NCBI RefSeq assembly: GCF_001613165.1
Contig: NZ_BDBV01000021.1
Coordinates: 1 to 64,000 of the forward strand
Length of the DNA stretch: 64,000 nucleotides
Source of the DNA: Nocardia mexicana NBRC 108244
Lineage (GTDB): Bacteria > Actinomycetota > Actinomycetes > Mycobacteriales > Mycobacteriaceae
Direction: 5' to 3'
Positions 44,879 through 53,044 of the stretch are shown one piece after another. The position numbers were made by a program, and so were the translations under genes. A model generated the notes under the pieces. That model did not search any database, was not told the origin of the DNA, and saw only the letters and a list, made by a program, of their open reading frames with translations. Numbering within the stretch: the first letter of the stretch is position 1; every line of letters starts with the position of its first letter.

Positions 44879-45514
44879 ATGAGTATTACTTCGTTCCTGC
44901 ACACGCAACACAGCGCATCACGATCGGCGATCGACGACACCCTGTTCGACACCGCAGCACTGGTGTTCACCATCGAGAAGACCTTCGATGCGCCGGTACA
45001 CGCGGTGTGGACCGCGATCGACGACGAACATGCCTGGAAATGGCTGCCTTTCCCCGGCACCGGGGTGAAGTACGACTCGCCCGCGCGTGGCGTAGGGATG
45101 GTGCGTGAAATGGGTTCGCCGTTCGGGGTGTTCCGCGTCCTGTGGGTCGAGCGGGAGAAGTTCTGGCGGTACGAACCGAATCAGCGCATCACCTTCGGTG
45201 TGGTGAGCGGGAATTGGATGCAGTACCTGCTGGTGCGCCAATACGGCGAGGACAAGACCTTCGCCGATCTCGGTGACGGCCGGACCAAGGTCGTGTGGAC
45301 GATCGCGGTCACTCCGCGGCTGCCGCTGCGCTTCTCCACCTGGTTCCCGCCGGTATGGAAGGCCGCCTACCGGCTCTTCGGGATCGGGCCACTGTTTCAG
45401 CGCCGCGTCGACGAGATCGTGCGCACCACCAAACCGCCACTGCGGTCGATGAATACCAAGGGAATCGCCGCGGCCGAGCCGGGCAAACAGCGAGCCGAGG
45501 AAGGCACCAGATGA
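44879..45514 (+). CDS. SRPBCC-like ligand-binding protein
   Basis: 211 aa. The core resembles SRPBCC: IEKTFDAPVHAVWTAIDDEH at the start, then a beta sheet with RITFGVVSGNWMQYLLVR and TKVVWTIAVTP, and a C-terminal helix. It has an N-terminal extension of 25 residues and a basic C-terminal tail of about 30. Coupled to BVMO3 by ATGA. It may bind the hydrophobic substrate of the pathway. Confidence 0.75.
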   Translation: MSITSFLHTQHSASRSAIDDTLFDTAALVFTIEKTFDAPVHAVWTAIDDEHAWKWLPFPGTGVKYDSPARGVGMVREMGSPFGVFRVLWVEREKFWRYEPNQRITFGVVSGNWMQYLLVRQYGEDKTFADLGDGRTKVVWTIAVTPRLPLRFSTWFPPVWKAAYRLFGIGPLFQRRVDEIVRTTKPPLRSMNTKGIAAAEPGKQRAEEGTR

Positions 45515-47115
45515 TCAGCAACAATGGTACGGGTGCCCGACGCATCGGCCCGCTGGAACAGCCGCAACACGAAGTCCTCATTATCGGAGCCGGGATCGGA
45601 GGCATCTGCGCGGGAATCAAGCTGCAGGAGCGGGGCGTCGAGGACTTTCTGATCGTCGACCGCAATGCCGGCGCCGGCGGTGTCTGGTACTCGCACGACT
45701 ACCCGGACGCCGGCTGCGACCTGCCGTCGATGGCCTACCAGTTCTCCTTCGCCCCGAAGCCCGACTGGGATCGCTTCTTCGCCAAACGAGATCAAATCCT
45801 CGCCTACATCCAGGAAGTAGCCGCCGACCATGGCCTTCCGGCGAAGATGCGCTTCAACGTCGAGGTCGTCAAGGAGGCATGGGACGACGACGTTCATCTG
45901 TGGCGCGTGCATCTCGCGAACGGTGAGGTGCTCACCGCACGGTTTGTGATCAGCGCGGTCGGGATCTACATCAACGCCAAGGACAAGCCCGACATCCCCG
46001 GCCTGGACTCATTTCAGGGCAAGGTCATGCACACCGCGCATTGGGATCACGAGTACGACTTCACCGACAAGCGGGTCGCCATGATCGGCGTCGGCGCGAG
46101 CACGATGCAGATCGCGCCGCAACTGTCCCCACAGGTTCGACATCTCGACCTCTACCAGCGCACACCCCAGATCTATTTGCCCAAACCCGACTTTCCGATG
46201 CCGCGGTGGGGACAGCAGCTACTTGCGACACCGGGTGTGGTGCCGGCTGCGTTGCGGATCGTGTACGCGATCGCCGACATCGCGATCGGTTTCGCGGTAC
46301 ACGCGCCGGAGACCCTGTGGCGCAAGGGGGCTGCCGTCATCGATTTCGTCGGCCATCGCGCCTACAACGCCTGGCTGTTCGCCAACGTCCGCGACAAGAA
46401 GACCCGCGACAAGCTCCGAGTCGATTTCGGAGTCGTCTGCGTTCGAGGTGGTTTGGCGGGCCGCTATCTCACCAACCTCAACCGCGCGAACGTCGATCTC
46501 ATCACCACTCCGATCGCGGAGATCACGCCCGAGGGCATCCGGACAACCGACGGCACCGACCGCGCCATCGATGTGCTCATTCTCGCAACGGGCTACGAGG
46601 TGTTCTCGGACCCGGAGAGCTATCGTCCTGGAGTCGTCACCGGTCGCGACGGGTTCGACCTCGGCGAATTCTTCAACAAGGAAACACTGAAGGCGTACAT
46701 GAGCACCTCGGTCGCCGGACTCCCCAACCGATTCATCATGGTCGGCCCGTATTCGTGGACCGGAGGAGCCTCGTTCTTCGCCGTCCTCGAAACCGCAGTG
46801 GCCCACATCGTCACGGTCATCGACGAAACCAGACGGCGTGGAGCCAATATTGTCGAAGCGCGCGCCGAAGCACAGGAACGCTTTCATCAAGACATGTTGA
46901 CCAGCGGCCGGAATCTCAGCTACTACCTCGTCACCCGTTGCAGCGGGTCGAACAGCTATTTCGTCAACTCCCAGAACGAATCTCCGTACATCCGCCCGTG
47001 GACTTTCCGTAAAGCGAACCGCCAGGCCACGCGCTTCGATCGCGACGACTATCACTATCGGGTCGCGGTGAACGCCACAGCGCAGCCGGTCGCCGCTGAG
47101 GCGAGTCTGTCCTAG
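45511..47115 (+). CDS. flavin monooxygenase, Baeyer-Villiger type (BVMO3)
   Basis: 534 aa. FAD motif IIGAGIGGICAGIKL, then GGVWYSHDYPDAGCDLP. The fingerprint FQGKVMHTAHW is perfect. The NADPH motif is MIGVGASTMQ, with Val in place of the usual Thr. The region that in BVMO1 and BVMO2 reads KRP-x2-SN-x-Y is CVRGGLAGRYLTNL here, losing the conserved Lys, Pro and Ser. Last gene of the operon. Confidence 0.9.
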   Translation: MISNNGTGARRIGPLEQPQHEVLIIGAGIGGICAGIKLQERGVEDFLIVDRNAGAGGVWYSHDYPDAGCDLPSMAYQFSFAPKPDWDRFFAKRDQILAYIQEVAADHGLPAKMRFNVEVVKEAWDDDVHLWRVHLANGEVLTARFVISAVGIYINAKDKPDIPGLDSFQGKVMHTAHWDHEYDFTDKRVAMIGVGASTMQIAPQLSPQVRHLDLYQRTPQIYLPKPDFPMPRWGQQLLATPGVVPAALRIVYAIADIAIGFAVHAPETLWRKGAAVIDFVGHRAYNAWLFANVRDKKTRDKLRVDFGVVCVRGGLAGRYLTNLNRANVDLITTPIAEITPEGIRTTDGTDRAIDVLILATGYEVFSDPESYRPGVVTGRDGFDLGEFFNKETLKAYMSTSVAGLPNRFIMVGPYSWTGGASFFAVLETAVAHIVTVIDETRRRGANIVEARAEAQERFHQDMLTSGRNLSYYLVTRCSGSNSYFVNSQNESPYIRPWTFRKANRQATRFDRDDYHYRVAVNATAQPVAAEASLS

Positions 47116-47146
47116 TCCGACAATTACGCCAGTCCGCCTTTCTGGG

Positions 47147-47570
47147 TCAGGCCGCAGGGCGGCCACGCAGGAGATCCACACCGGAGCCTTCGAGGTTGGC
47201 GAGAGCCGCCGAGCGCCCCGCCACGGCCAGGATGATCGCCTCACCGGGACCTCGCACGGTAGGACCCTCATCGCGTTGCCAATCGACATCCGTGGCGGCG
47301 AAACGCAATCCGCGTAGGTGTCGAGCAGGCCGCAGAAGGGTTCGGGATGGTTCAGATCGTCGCCAGGTGCTCGGACGGGATCGAGCGCGCGAGCCCGAGC
47401 GGTCGGCGGATGTCCTGGTGATGAATCAATGTGTCCGCCAAGACGATTAGCGGTGCTATCCGGGAACCCACACCACCGCCGATTGTGGAATCGAACGCGG
47501 CGAGCAGGGCCGGGATGGTCATATCCAATCTTTGGGGTTTTCTTGGATCAGGGTCCAATCCGTGGACCAA
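47147..47570 (-). pseudogene. decayed mycothiol-dependent maleylpyruvate isomerase-like (TIGR03083) gene
   Basis: Two blocks of clear similarity lie in different frames. The upstream block (47570-47352) includes LIVLADTLIHHQDIRRPLGL; the downstream block, in another frame, includes GLRFAATDVDWQRDEG and GEAIILAVAGRSAAL and stops at 47147. A frameshift near 47330-47350 and the loss of about 90 N-terminal residues (the DinB-like metal site) make the gene non-functional. Its lost 5' part lies toward the tRNA-Asn gene. Confidence 0.72.
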
Positions 47571-47579
47571 ACGAATGAA

Positions 47580-47608
47580 GCCCCTGACCAGACTCCCTGG
47601 TCAGAGGC
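47580..47608. terminator. bidirectional hairpin next to tRNA-Asn
   Basis: CTGACCAG-ACTCC-CTGGTCAG (47584-47604) is an 8-bp stem with a 5-nt loop; GCC/GGC pairs add three more base pairs outside one mismatch. It is 9 nt past the tRNA 3' end, on the minus strand, and a T-rich stretch follows on the plus side (TTATTCTT). Confidence 0.6.
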
Positions 47609-47617
47609 TTATTCTTG

Positions 47618-47690
47618 CTCCCCCAACTGGACTCGAACCAGTAACCTGCCGATTAACAGTCGGCTGCTCTGCCAATTGAGCTATAGGGGA
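47618..47690 (-). tRNA. tRNA-Asn (anticodon GTT)
   Basis: 73 nt. On the minus strand the acceptor arm TCCCCTA pairs with TGGGGGA (one G-T wobble), discriminator G; D-stem GCTC/GAGC; anticodon stem GCCGA/TCGGC with loop CTGTTAA, anticodon GTT; T-stem ACTGG/CCAGT with loop TTCGAGT. CCA is not encoded. Confidence 0.97.
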
Positions 47691-48153
47691 CTATCTGGTG
47701 GGCTGCCCTTCGGGGCGGCCGAGGAAAAACTTTAGCGTATCCATGGTCGGGCACCCAAATCGGGGGTCTACCAGCGGATATAGCTTCGAGGGTAGTGGGG
47801 GTGGCGGCTGTGGTCCATGGGGTGAGGCTGCAACAACTTGCCGCTGTATGGCGGCACATTGCGTGTCGTGACAAGGATTGTCAGCGGGTGGTGGCTGTGG
47901 CGGCGGGGTTGGCGCTCGTGTTGCTGAGGTGGAGGCGTTCGGCTGGTCGACGGCTGCGGTATCGACATCTGGCGTCGGCGCTGGTGGATGCCTGAACATG
48001 GAGAGTTCCGGATTGATACTCGTTGCAGCTCAAGGGGATTCCGCGATGCGGGCGTAGGCGGCTCGGGGGTCGTGCGGGCGGCTCCCGCCCCCGCGTGTCG
48101 ATGATCACCGACGACCGAAACTTACTTCTGGTGGGAATACCACCAACGTCCAC
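47691..48153. other. no gene identified
   Basis: Short open frames on both strands lack ribosome sites and family resemblance (one on plus, 47795-47995; one Pro-rich on minus, 47691-47999). I see no tRNA fold, attachment repeat or mobile element here. Confidence 0.5.
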
Positions 48154-48188
48154 TTGTGTGCCACACTGAACGTGCCGTTAAATAACGG
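48154..48188 (+). promoter_or_regulatory. candidate promoter with palindrome over the -10
   Basis: TTGTGT (48154-48159) and TTAAAT (48178-48183) are 18 bp apart. The -10 is inside the perfect repeat CCGTTA-AA-TAACGG (48175-48188), where a repressor could bind. It lies about 60 nt upstream of the secreted-protein gene. Confidence 0.5.
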
Positions 48189-48245
48189 TACATAGAACGG
48201 GTTGAGCCGCTTCCAGTCAGAGGTGGCGCGAAGGACGGAAGAACA

Positions 48246-48584
48246 ATGGCCGACAATGCACATTCGAACACCCGCCGGATCCTTACCGGGCTGCTCGCCG
48301 CCGGTGCGATCGCGATCGTTCCGGTCGTGGCGACGCCCGGCGTCGCCGACGCCGCGCCGGGGAACAGCGGCAGCCGCGGCGCCAGCCACGACTCGTCGTC
48401 GTCCGATCGCGGTAACAGCGGACGGACCAGCAATTCGGGCTACAACCGCGGCCGCGACAACCAGCTCCGCTGGGGTGGTGAGCGCTCGCGCGGCAACAAC
48501 GCGTCCGAGCGCAACGGCCGTACGCACGGTGAGAGCGATTGGTTCGTGTGCCGGTCCCACGCCACGTCGTGCGGCCAGCAGTAA
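48246..48584 (+). CDS. small secreted Ser/Gly/Arg-rich protein
   Basis: 112 aa. Signal peptide of about 37 residues (RRILTGLLAAGAIAIVPVVA, cut near VADAAP). The mature part is low-complexity, rich in Ser, Gly, Asn and Arg, and ends WFVCRSHATSCGQQ with two Cys that could form a disulfide. No family recognised. Confidence 0.68.
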   Translation: MADNAHSNTRRILTGLLAAGAIAIVPVVATPGVADAAPGNSGSRGASHDSSSSDRGNSGRTSNSGYNRGRDNQLRWGGERSRGNNASERNGRTHGESDWFVCRSHATSCGQQ

Positions 48585-48732
48585 TCCGAGTCGACGGCGG
48601 GAGGGCGGTCCGGCGGCGGCGTCGCCGGACCTACGGACTCTCGCGGGATGAGACAGAGCCGCTCGTAGGCATGGGCCGCGAGCGGGATATTGCCGGTTTC
48701 CTCACAGGGACCTAACAGCCTCGCCGGGCAGG

Positions 48733-49398
48733 ATGGGCGGGGTGCGGGTTCTGGTGGTCGAGGACGAGCGGTTGCTGGCCGATGCGATCGGCGCGGGACT
48801 GCGGCGCTATGCGATGGCGGTGGACGTCGTCTACGACGGGGGCGCGGCGCTGGAACGTGTGGGGGTCAACGATTACGACGTGGTGGTCCTGGACAGGGAT
48901 CTCCCGGTACTGGGCGGGGACGAGGTGTGCACCGAGGTCGTGCACACCGGCGGTGAGACGCGAATTCTGATGCTGACAGCGGCGACCGCGGTGCCCGACC
49001 GTGTGGCGGGCCTCGGGCTGGGCGCCGACGACTATCTGACCAAGCCGTTCGCATTCGCCGAACTGGTGGCGCGGATCCAGGCGCTCGGGCGGCGGGCGCG
49101 ACCGGCGACGCCGCCGATCCTGGAGCGATCCGGCGTCCGAATGGATCTGCACCGGCGCGCGGTAACCCGCGAGGATGCGCCGGTGATGTTGTCGCGCAAG
49201 GAATTCGCCGTTCTGGCAGAGTTGTTGCGGGCGGACGGGGGAGTGGTGTCGGCCGAGCAGCTGCTGGAGAAGGCATGGGACGAGAACATCGATCCGTTCA
49301 CCGGGGTGGTCCGGTACACGATCATGATGCTGCGCCGGAAGCTGGGCGATCCGGAGCTGATCGCGACCGAGCCGGGCGTGGGGTATCGCCTGCGCTGA
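48733..49398 (+). CDS. OmpR-type response regulator
   Basis: 221 aa. The receiver pocket is EDE near 10-12, phospho-acceptor Asp54 in VVLDRDLPVLGG, Thr in LMLTAAT and Lys in DDYLTKPF. The winged HTH (about 125-220) has LSRKEFAVLAELLRADGG and YTIMMLRRKLGDP. It starts at ATG 48733 or GTG 48742. Its stop overlaps the probable kinase start by 4 nt. Confidence 0.93.
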   Translation: MGGVRVLVVEDERLLADAIGAGLRRYAMAVDVVYDGGAALERVGVNDYDVVVLDRDLPVLGGDEVCTEVVHTGGETRILMLTAATAVPDRVAGLGLGADDYLTKPFAFAELVARIQALGRRARPATPPILERSGVRMDLHRRAVTREDAPVMLSRKEFAVLAELLRADGGVVSAEQLLEKAWDENIDPFTGVVRYTIMMLRRKLGDPELIATEPGVGYRLR

Positions 49399-50612
49399 CG
49401 CGGCTGCTGCGCCCGACGGTCCGGCTGCGGCTCACCCTGCTGTACGCGGGCGCCTTCTTCCTGGCGGGCGCGGTGCTGATCGGGGTCATGTACTTCTCCC
49501 TGGAGCAGTGGCTCGGGCGTCGGCCGGGCGCGCAGTTCATCGTGCGCGAATATCTCGACGAGCCGCAGTTCCGCGTCCGGATGGGTGCGGCGGACCAGCT
49601 GGCCTCCGCGGTCGCCGCCCAAGCCGAGGCCGACCGGCGCGCCACCCTGCACGCGATGCTGGCCTGGTCGCTGGGCGCGCTCGCCGCCGTCGGCGTGGTG
49701 GCGACCGGATTCGGGTGGCTGCTGGCCGGCCGGGCGCTGGCCCCGCTGCAGCAGATCACGTCGACCGTGCGGCGGGTGGCCGACGACAGCCTGCACGAAC
49801 GCATCGCGCTCGACGGACCGCGCGACGAAATCACCGATCTCGCAGACACTTTCGATGCGATGCTGGAGCGCCTGGACCGCGCCTTCGACAGCCAGCGCCG
49901 CTTCGTCGCCAACGCCTCGCACGAACTCCGCACCCCCCTGACGATCAACCGGACCCTGCTCGAGGTCGCGCTGGATCGGCCCGACGCACCGGAATCGATG
50001 CGGCAGCTGGGCGCCACGCTGCTGGAGGTGAACGGGCGGCACGAACGCCTCATCGACGGACTGCTGGTGCTGGCGAGCAGCGAGCAGCGGCTGACCGAGC
50101 AGCGGCGCGCCGACCTGGCCGAGATCGTTCGGCACGTCCACGGCGCGTCCCTGCCGACGGCGGAGGTGGCCGGGGTGGACGTGCGCACCGACCTGAGGCC
50201 GGCGCCTGTCGTGGGCGATCCGGTGCTGCTGGAACGGTTGGTGCACAACCTGATCGACAATGCCGTCCGCTACAACCACGAGGGCGGCTGGGTCGCCGTC
50301 CGCACCGAGGCCGCCGACGACCGCTGCCGGGTCGTGGTCGAGAACACCGGTCCGGAGGTGCCCGAGTACGACATCGACGGGCTGTTCGAGCCGTTCCGCC
50401 GCCTCACGACCACCACCCGCCGCGCCGATGCCTCGATATCGCGCGGCGCCGGGCTGGGGTTGTCGATCGTGCGCTCGGTGGCGCACGCCCACGGCGGGGA
50501 GGTGACCGCCGAGGCTCGGCCGGGCGGTGGCTTGCGGGTAACCGTCGTATTACCTACTGCCACAGCCGAATCCGACGCGCCGTCCACCGGTGCTCTCGCG
50601 CAGCATCGATGA
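49395..50612 (+). CDS. sensor histidine kinase (OmpR partner), probable CTG start
   Basis: 405 aa from CTG 49395. Two membrane helices (about 12-32 and 85-108) flank a short sensor loop, then HAMP, the phospho-His in RFVANASHELRTPLTINRTL, N box NLIDNAVRYN, and G1/G2 in GAGLGLSIVRSVAHAHGG. No ATG, GTG or TTG lies in frame between 49278 and helix 1. The only canonical option is ATG 49275, giving 40 extra low-similarity residues read over the regulator gene. CTG 49395 makes a CTGA overlap like the usual ATGA coupling and gives the common N-terminus TRLLRPTVRLRLTLLYAG. Confidence 0.82.
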   Translation: MTRLLRPTVRLRLTLLYAGAFFLAGAVLIGVMYFSLEQWLGRRPGAQFIVREYLDEPQFRVRMGAADQLASAVAAQAEADRRATLHAMLAWSLGALAAVGVVATGFGWLLAGRALAPLQQITSTVRRVADDSLHERIALDGPRDEITDLADTFDAMLERLDRAFDSQRRFVANASHELRTPLTINRTLLEVALDRPDAPESMRQLGATLLEVNGRHERLIDGLLVLASSEQRLTEQRRADLAEIVRHVHGASLPTAEVAGVDVRTDLRPAPVVGDPVLLERLVHNLIDNAVRYNHEGGWVAVRTEAADDRCRVVVENTGPEVPEYDIDGLFEPFRRLTTTTRRADASISRGAGLGLSIVRSVAHAHGGEVTAEARPGGGLRVTVVLPTATAESDAPSTGALAQHR

Positions 50613-50671
50613 GGTTCGCGGGCGTGGTCCCGACCCCTGCGGGGAGCGAAGAAGATAGCGGCGCGGACCGG

Positions 50672-50758
50672 GGCGGCCTGCGGGTCACCGTCGATCTGCC
50701 CAGCGCGGCAGCCGAATCCGGCGCGTTGCCGAACGACGTTCTCGCACAGCAACACTGA
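50672..50758 (+). pseudogene. duplicated 3' fragment of a sensor kinase gene
   Basis: 28 codons followed by TGA encode GLRVTVDLPSAAAES and an ending LAQQH. The end of the intact kinase, 146 nt upstream, reads GLRVTVVLPTATAES and LAQHR; 16 of 27 positions agree without gaps. The rest of this copy is gone. It is a relic of a tandem kinase duplication or of recombination with a paralogue. Confidence 0.65.
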
Positions 50759-50996
50759 CCGCGCCGTCGGCGTCGTCGGAGGTGCCGGGCCGGAAGAAGG
50801 CCGCGGCGATCACGGCCGCACCGGCGATCAATGCCGCGACGATCACGGTCGTGGGGGTCGTTGTCGAGGCCGCCGCTACCACTCGTGATTCCGGCGAGCT
50901 GTACGACCCGCCCTGCCATACGGCAGCCTTCGGCGACATCGCATCGACCTCCGGAACGGCGGCGAGACAACACCATCCGATGGCCGTGCCCAGCAT
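50685..50996 (-). CDS. possible small membrane protein
   Basis: An open frame of about 103 aa from ATG 50996 (longer starts exist up to 51134) has two hydrophobic segments, LGTAIGWCCLAAVP and TTVIVAALIAGAAVIAAAFF. It overlaps the kinase fragment antisense by 74 nt. There is no clear ribosome site or family match, so it may not be real. Confidence 0.3.
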   Translation of the reverse strand: MLGTAIGWCCLAAVPEVDAMSPKAAVWQGGSYSSPESRVVAAASTTTPTTVIVAALIAGAAVIAAAFFRPGTSDDADGAVSVAVRERRSATRRIRLPRWADRR

Positions 50997-51118
50997 TCCG
51001 AACACCGTCAATGCGGCCGAGACTCCTCGGCGTGCGTGGTCTACCGGGTAGCTGCCGCGGCGCCCGAAAGTCGTGCCCGCGGAACGCCTCCCGCGGGCAC
51101 GACCTCGGTTCGGCCAGG

Positions 51119-51511
51119 TCAGTAGCCGTGGCACGTATCGGCGACCACGCGCATCTGCCGCGGCATGTCGGCGAATCGCGGATCGTCGTCGCGGAAGATG
51201 ACCCGGCCCGGGCCCTCGTGCAACTCCGGTCCGCCCTGGCCGCGCTCCCGGATGATGACCTTGCGCTGCTCGGGCGGTATGGAGAGCATGTGCTGGAACT
51301 TCGCGCGGTGGTCGGGGTGCTCGTCCAGGTAGGTGGCGAACCCGGGGGCGTGGTCGCGCATCGCCGCCTCCACCTGCGCGGCGGAGCAGGTGGAGTCGGC
51401 CAGCGGATGCCGCTCACCCGGCTGCGCCGACGCCGTGCCCGACGCCACCGCCACTCCTGCGAACGCTACCGCCACTAACGTCGCCACCTGCGCGAACTTG
51501 GTTACCGACAT
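51119..51511 (-). CDS. secreted haemophore-like haem-binding protein
   Basis: 130 aa. Signal peptide to about residue 29 (TLVAVAFAGVAVASGTASA). The mature domain has one early Cys (STCSAAQVEAAMRDH) and one late Cys (ADTCHGY), with LDEHPDHRAKFQHMLSIPP between, matching the mycobacterial haemophore (Rv0203-like) domain that carries haem outside the cell. Haem ligands cannot be fixed by eye. It stands between the decayed kinase region and the AAA ATPase. Confidence 0.85.
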   Translation of the reverse strand: MSVTKFAQVATLVAVAFAGVAVASGTASAQPGERHPLADSTCSAAQVEAAMRDHAPGFATYLDEHPDHRAKFQHMLSIPPEQRKVIIRERGQGGPELHEGPGRVIFRDDDPRFADMPRQMRVVADTCHGY

Positions 51512-51690
51512 ATTCGTCCCTTCCTCGGATGGTCCGGCCACCTGCGAACGGGTGGCTCGGCGCCCAGTCCACCAGCGGGACCGTTTGCCGGGCGTTAGGG
51601 CGCTGTGCGACAAGGGAATCGACCATCCCGGCACCCGGTTGGGAGCGGGGCGAAGGGTGCCGTGACCCATCGGATCACGGCACCCTTCCA

Positions 51691-52854
51691 CTACAGGTAG
51701 CCCCCGCTGCCCTGCGGAGGCCCCGGCGGCAGCGCCTGGATGCGGGAGTGCTCGTCACGCGCCGCGATCAGTTCCGCCAGCGTCATGCCGTCGGGTCCGA
51801 CAGCGGGCCGCGGCCGGTCGCCGAGTTCGCGCTCGAGCCATGCGGCCGCCTCGGCGTTCGACAACCGGCCGACCTCCAGCTGCGCCAAGCAGCGGCCGGG
51901 CCGGACCACCGCCGGGTGCAGCCGGGACAGGTTCTCGTTGGTGGTGATCGCCACCAGCACGTCGCGGCCCTGCCCGAGCATGCCGTCGGTGAGATTGAGC
52001 AGTCGCGAAAGCCCTTGGCCGGTCGACTCTTTCGCCGATCCGCGAATTAGCTCGTCGCAGTCCTCGAGCACCAGCAGCCGCCAGCGGCGCTTGCTCTCGT
52101 CGTAGGTGTCCACGCCGATGGCCACTTCCATCAGGTAGCCGGGGTTGGCGAAGAGCACCTCGGGGTCGAGCACGCAGTCCACCTGGCACCAGTCCGCCCA
52201 TTCGCGCGACAGCGCACGCAGCGCCGACGTCTTGCCGGTGCCCGGCGGGCCGTGCAGCAACAGCAGCCGCCCGCGCACCTCGTCGGGCCGCATGGCCATC
52301 AGCTGCCGCATCGCCGCGCCGACCTGGGCGCCGTAGTTCCCGTCGATCTCGGCCCAGGCGGCGGCGGTGATGGTGCGCTCGCGCCGCTGCGGACCGTGAG
52401 ATCCGATGTGCCAGAAGCCCATCGAGACCTGGCTCGCGTCGGATTCCGGTTCGACGGTGGCATCCTTCGTGCATACCTCGACGACCTCGCGGGCCAGCTC
52501 CTCGGTGACCGCGCTGACGTTCAGCACGGCGGTGCCGTTGGTGCGGCGCACCACGCGCAGCGTCCAGCCGTCGCCGACCGACAGCGTGGCGCGGGTCCCA
52601 TCCTCGTCGCTGGTGCGCAGCACCCGCGCGTCGTCGGGCCGCAGCGGCGCGTCCGGCTTCAGGTGTTCGATGTCGACCGAGACGGCGTGCGGCTGTTCGC
52701 CGCTGAGATAGGCGGCGACGCCGAGCGCGTCGATGATGTCGCGGGCCGAATCGGAGTCGTCGATGTTCATCACCCACGAGGGCGCCGCGGCCGTGGCGGC
52801 CGCGGGCTCCTCGCGACCGATCAGCCTGAGGCGTTCCTGTGGGGTAGAAGTCAT
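51691..52854 (-). CDS. AAA ATPase with N-terminal DUF5925-like domain
   Basis: 387 aa. The N-terminal half (about 25-150) is a beta-rich region of unknown fold, as in actinobacterial DUF5925/AAA proteins. The ATPase has Walker A LLLHGPPGTGKTSAL, Walker B RLLVLEDCDELI, sensor 1 VLVAITTNE and an arginine finger region HPAVVRPGR. Such proteins act as remodelling machines; partner unknown. Divergent from the cutinase gene. Confidence 0.85.
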   Translation of the reverse strand: MTSTPQERLRLIGREEPAAATAAAPSWVMNIDDSDSARDIIDALGVAAYLSGEQPHAVSVDIEHLKPDAPLRPDDARVLRTSDEDGTRATLSVGDGWTLRVVRRTNGTAVLNVSAVTEELAREVVEVCTKDATVEPESDASQVSMGFWHIGSHGPQRRERTITAAAWAEIDGNYGAQVGAAMRQLMAMRPDEVRGRLLLLHGPPGTGKTSALRALSREWADWCQVDCVLDPEVLFANPGYLMEVAIGVDTYDESKRRWRLLVLEDCDELIRGSAKESTGQGLSRLLNLTDGMLGQGRDVLVAITTNENLSRLHPAVVRPGRCLAQLEVGRLSNAEAAAWLERELGDRPRPAVGPDGMTLAELIAARDEHSRIQALPPGPPQGSGGYL

Positions 52855-53044
52855 TTCGACGATGATCCGGGTAATTCGGGTATCGGTCCACCTATTTTCG
52901 ATCTTCGCGAAAGTTCGATGTGATCTTCCCCGCGCAACCGACCGACCAGTAACGCTCGCCGCCCCGGCGGCGACGTTCCCCGTGACACATGCCCGTCGGG
53001 GGGCTTGTCCGTCCATTTGTCAGAACCGGAATGGGGATAAGGAC

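Noticed and set aside
47618..47690. Integrated element with attachment sites at tRNA-Asn
   Set aside because: No integrase gene and no repeat of the tRNA 3' end could be found in the window.
47795..47995. Plus-strand ORF of 66 aa after the tRNA
   Set aside because: No ribosome site, no family resemblance, and the Arg-rich composition suggests chance in GC-rich DNA.
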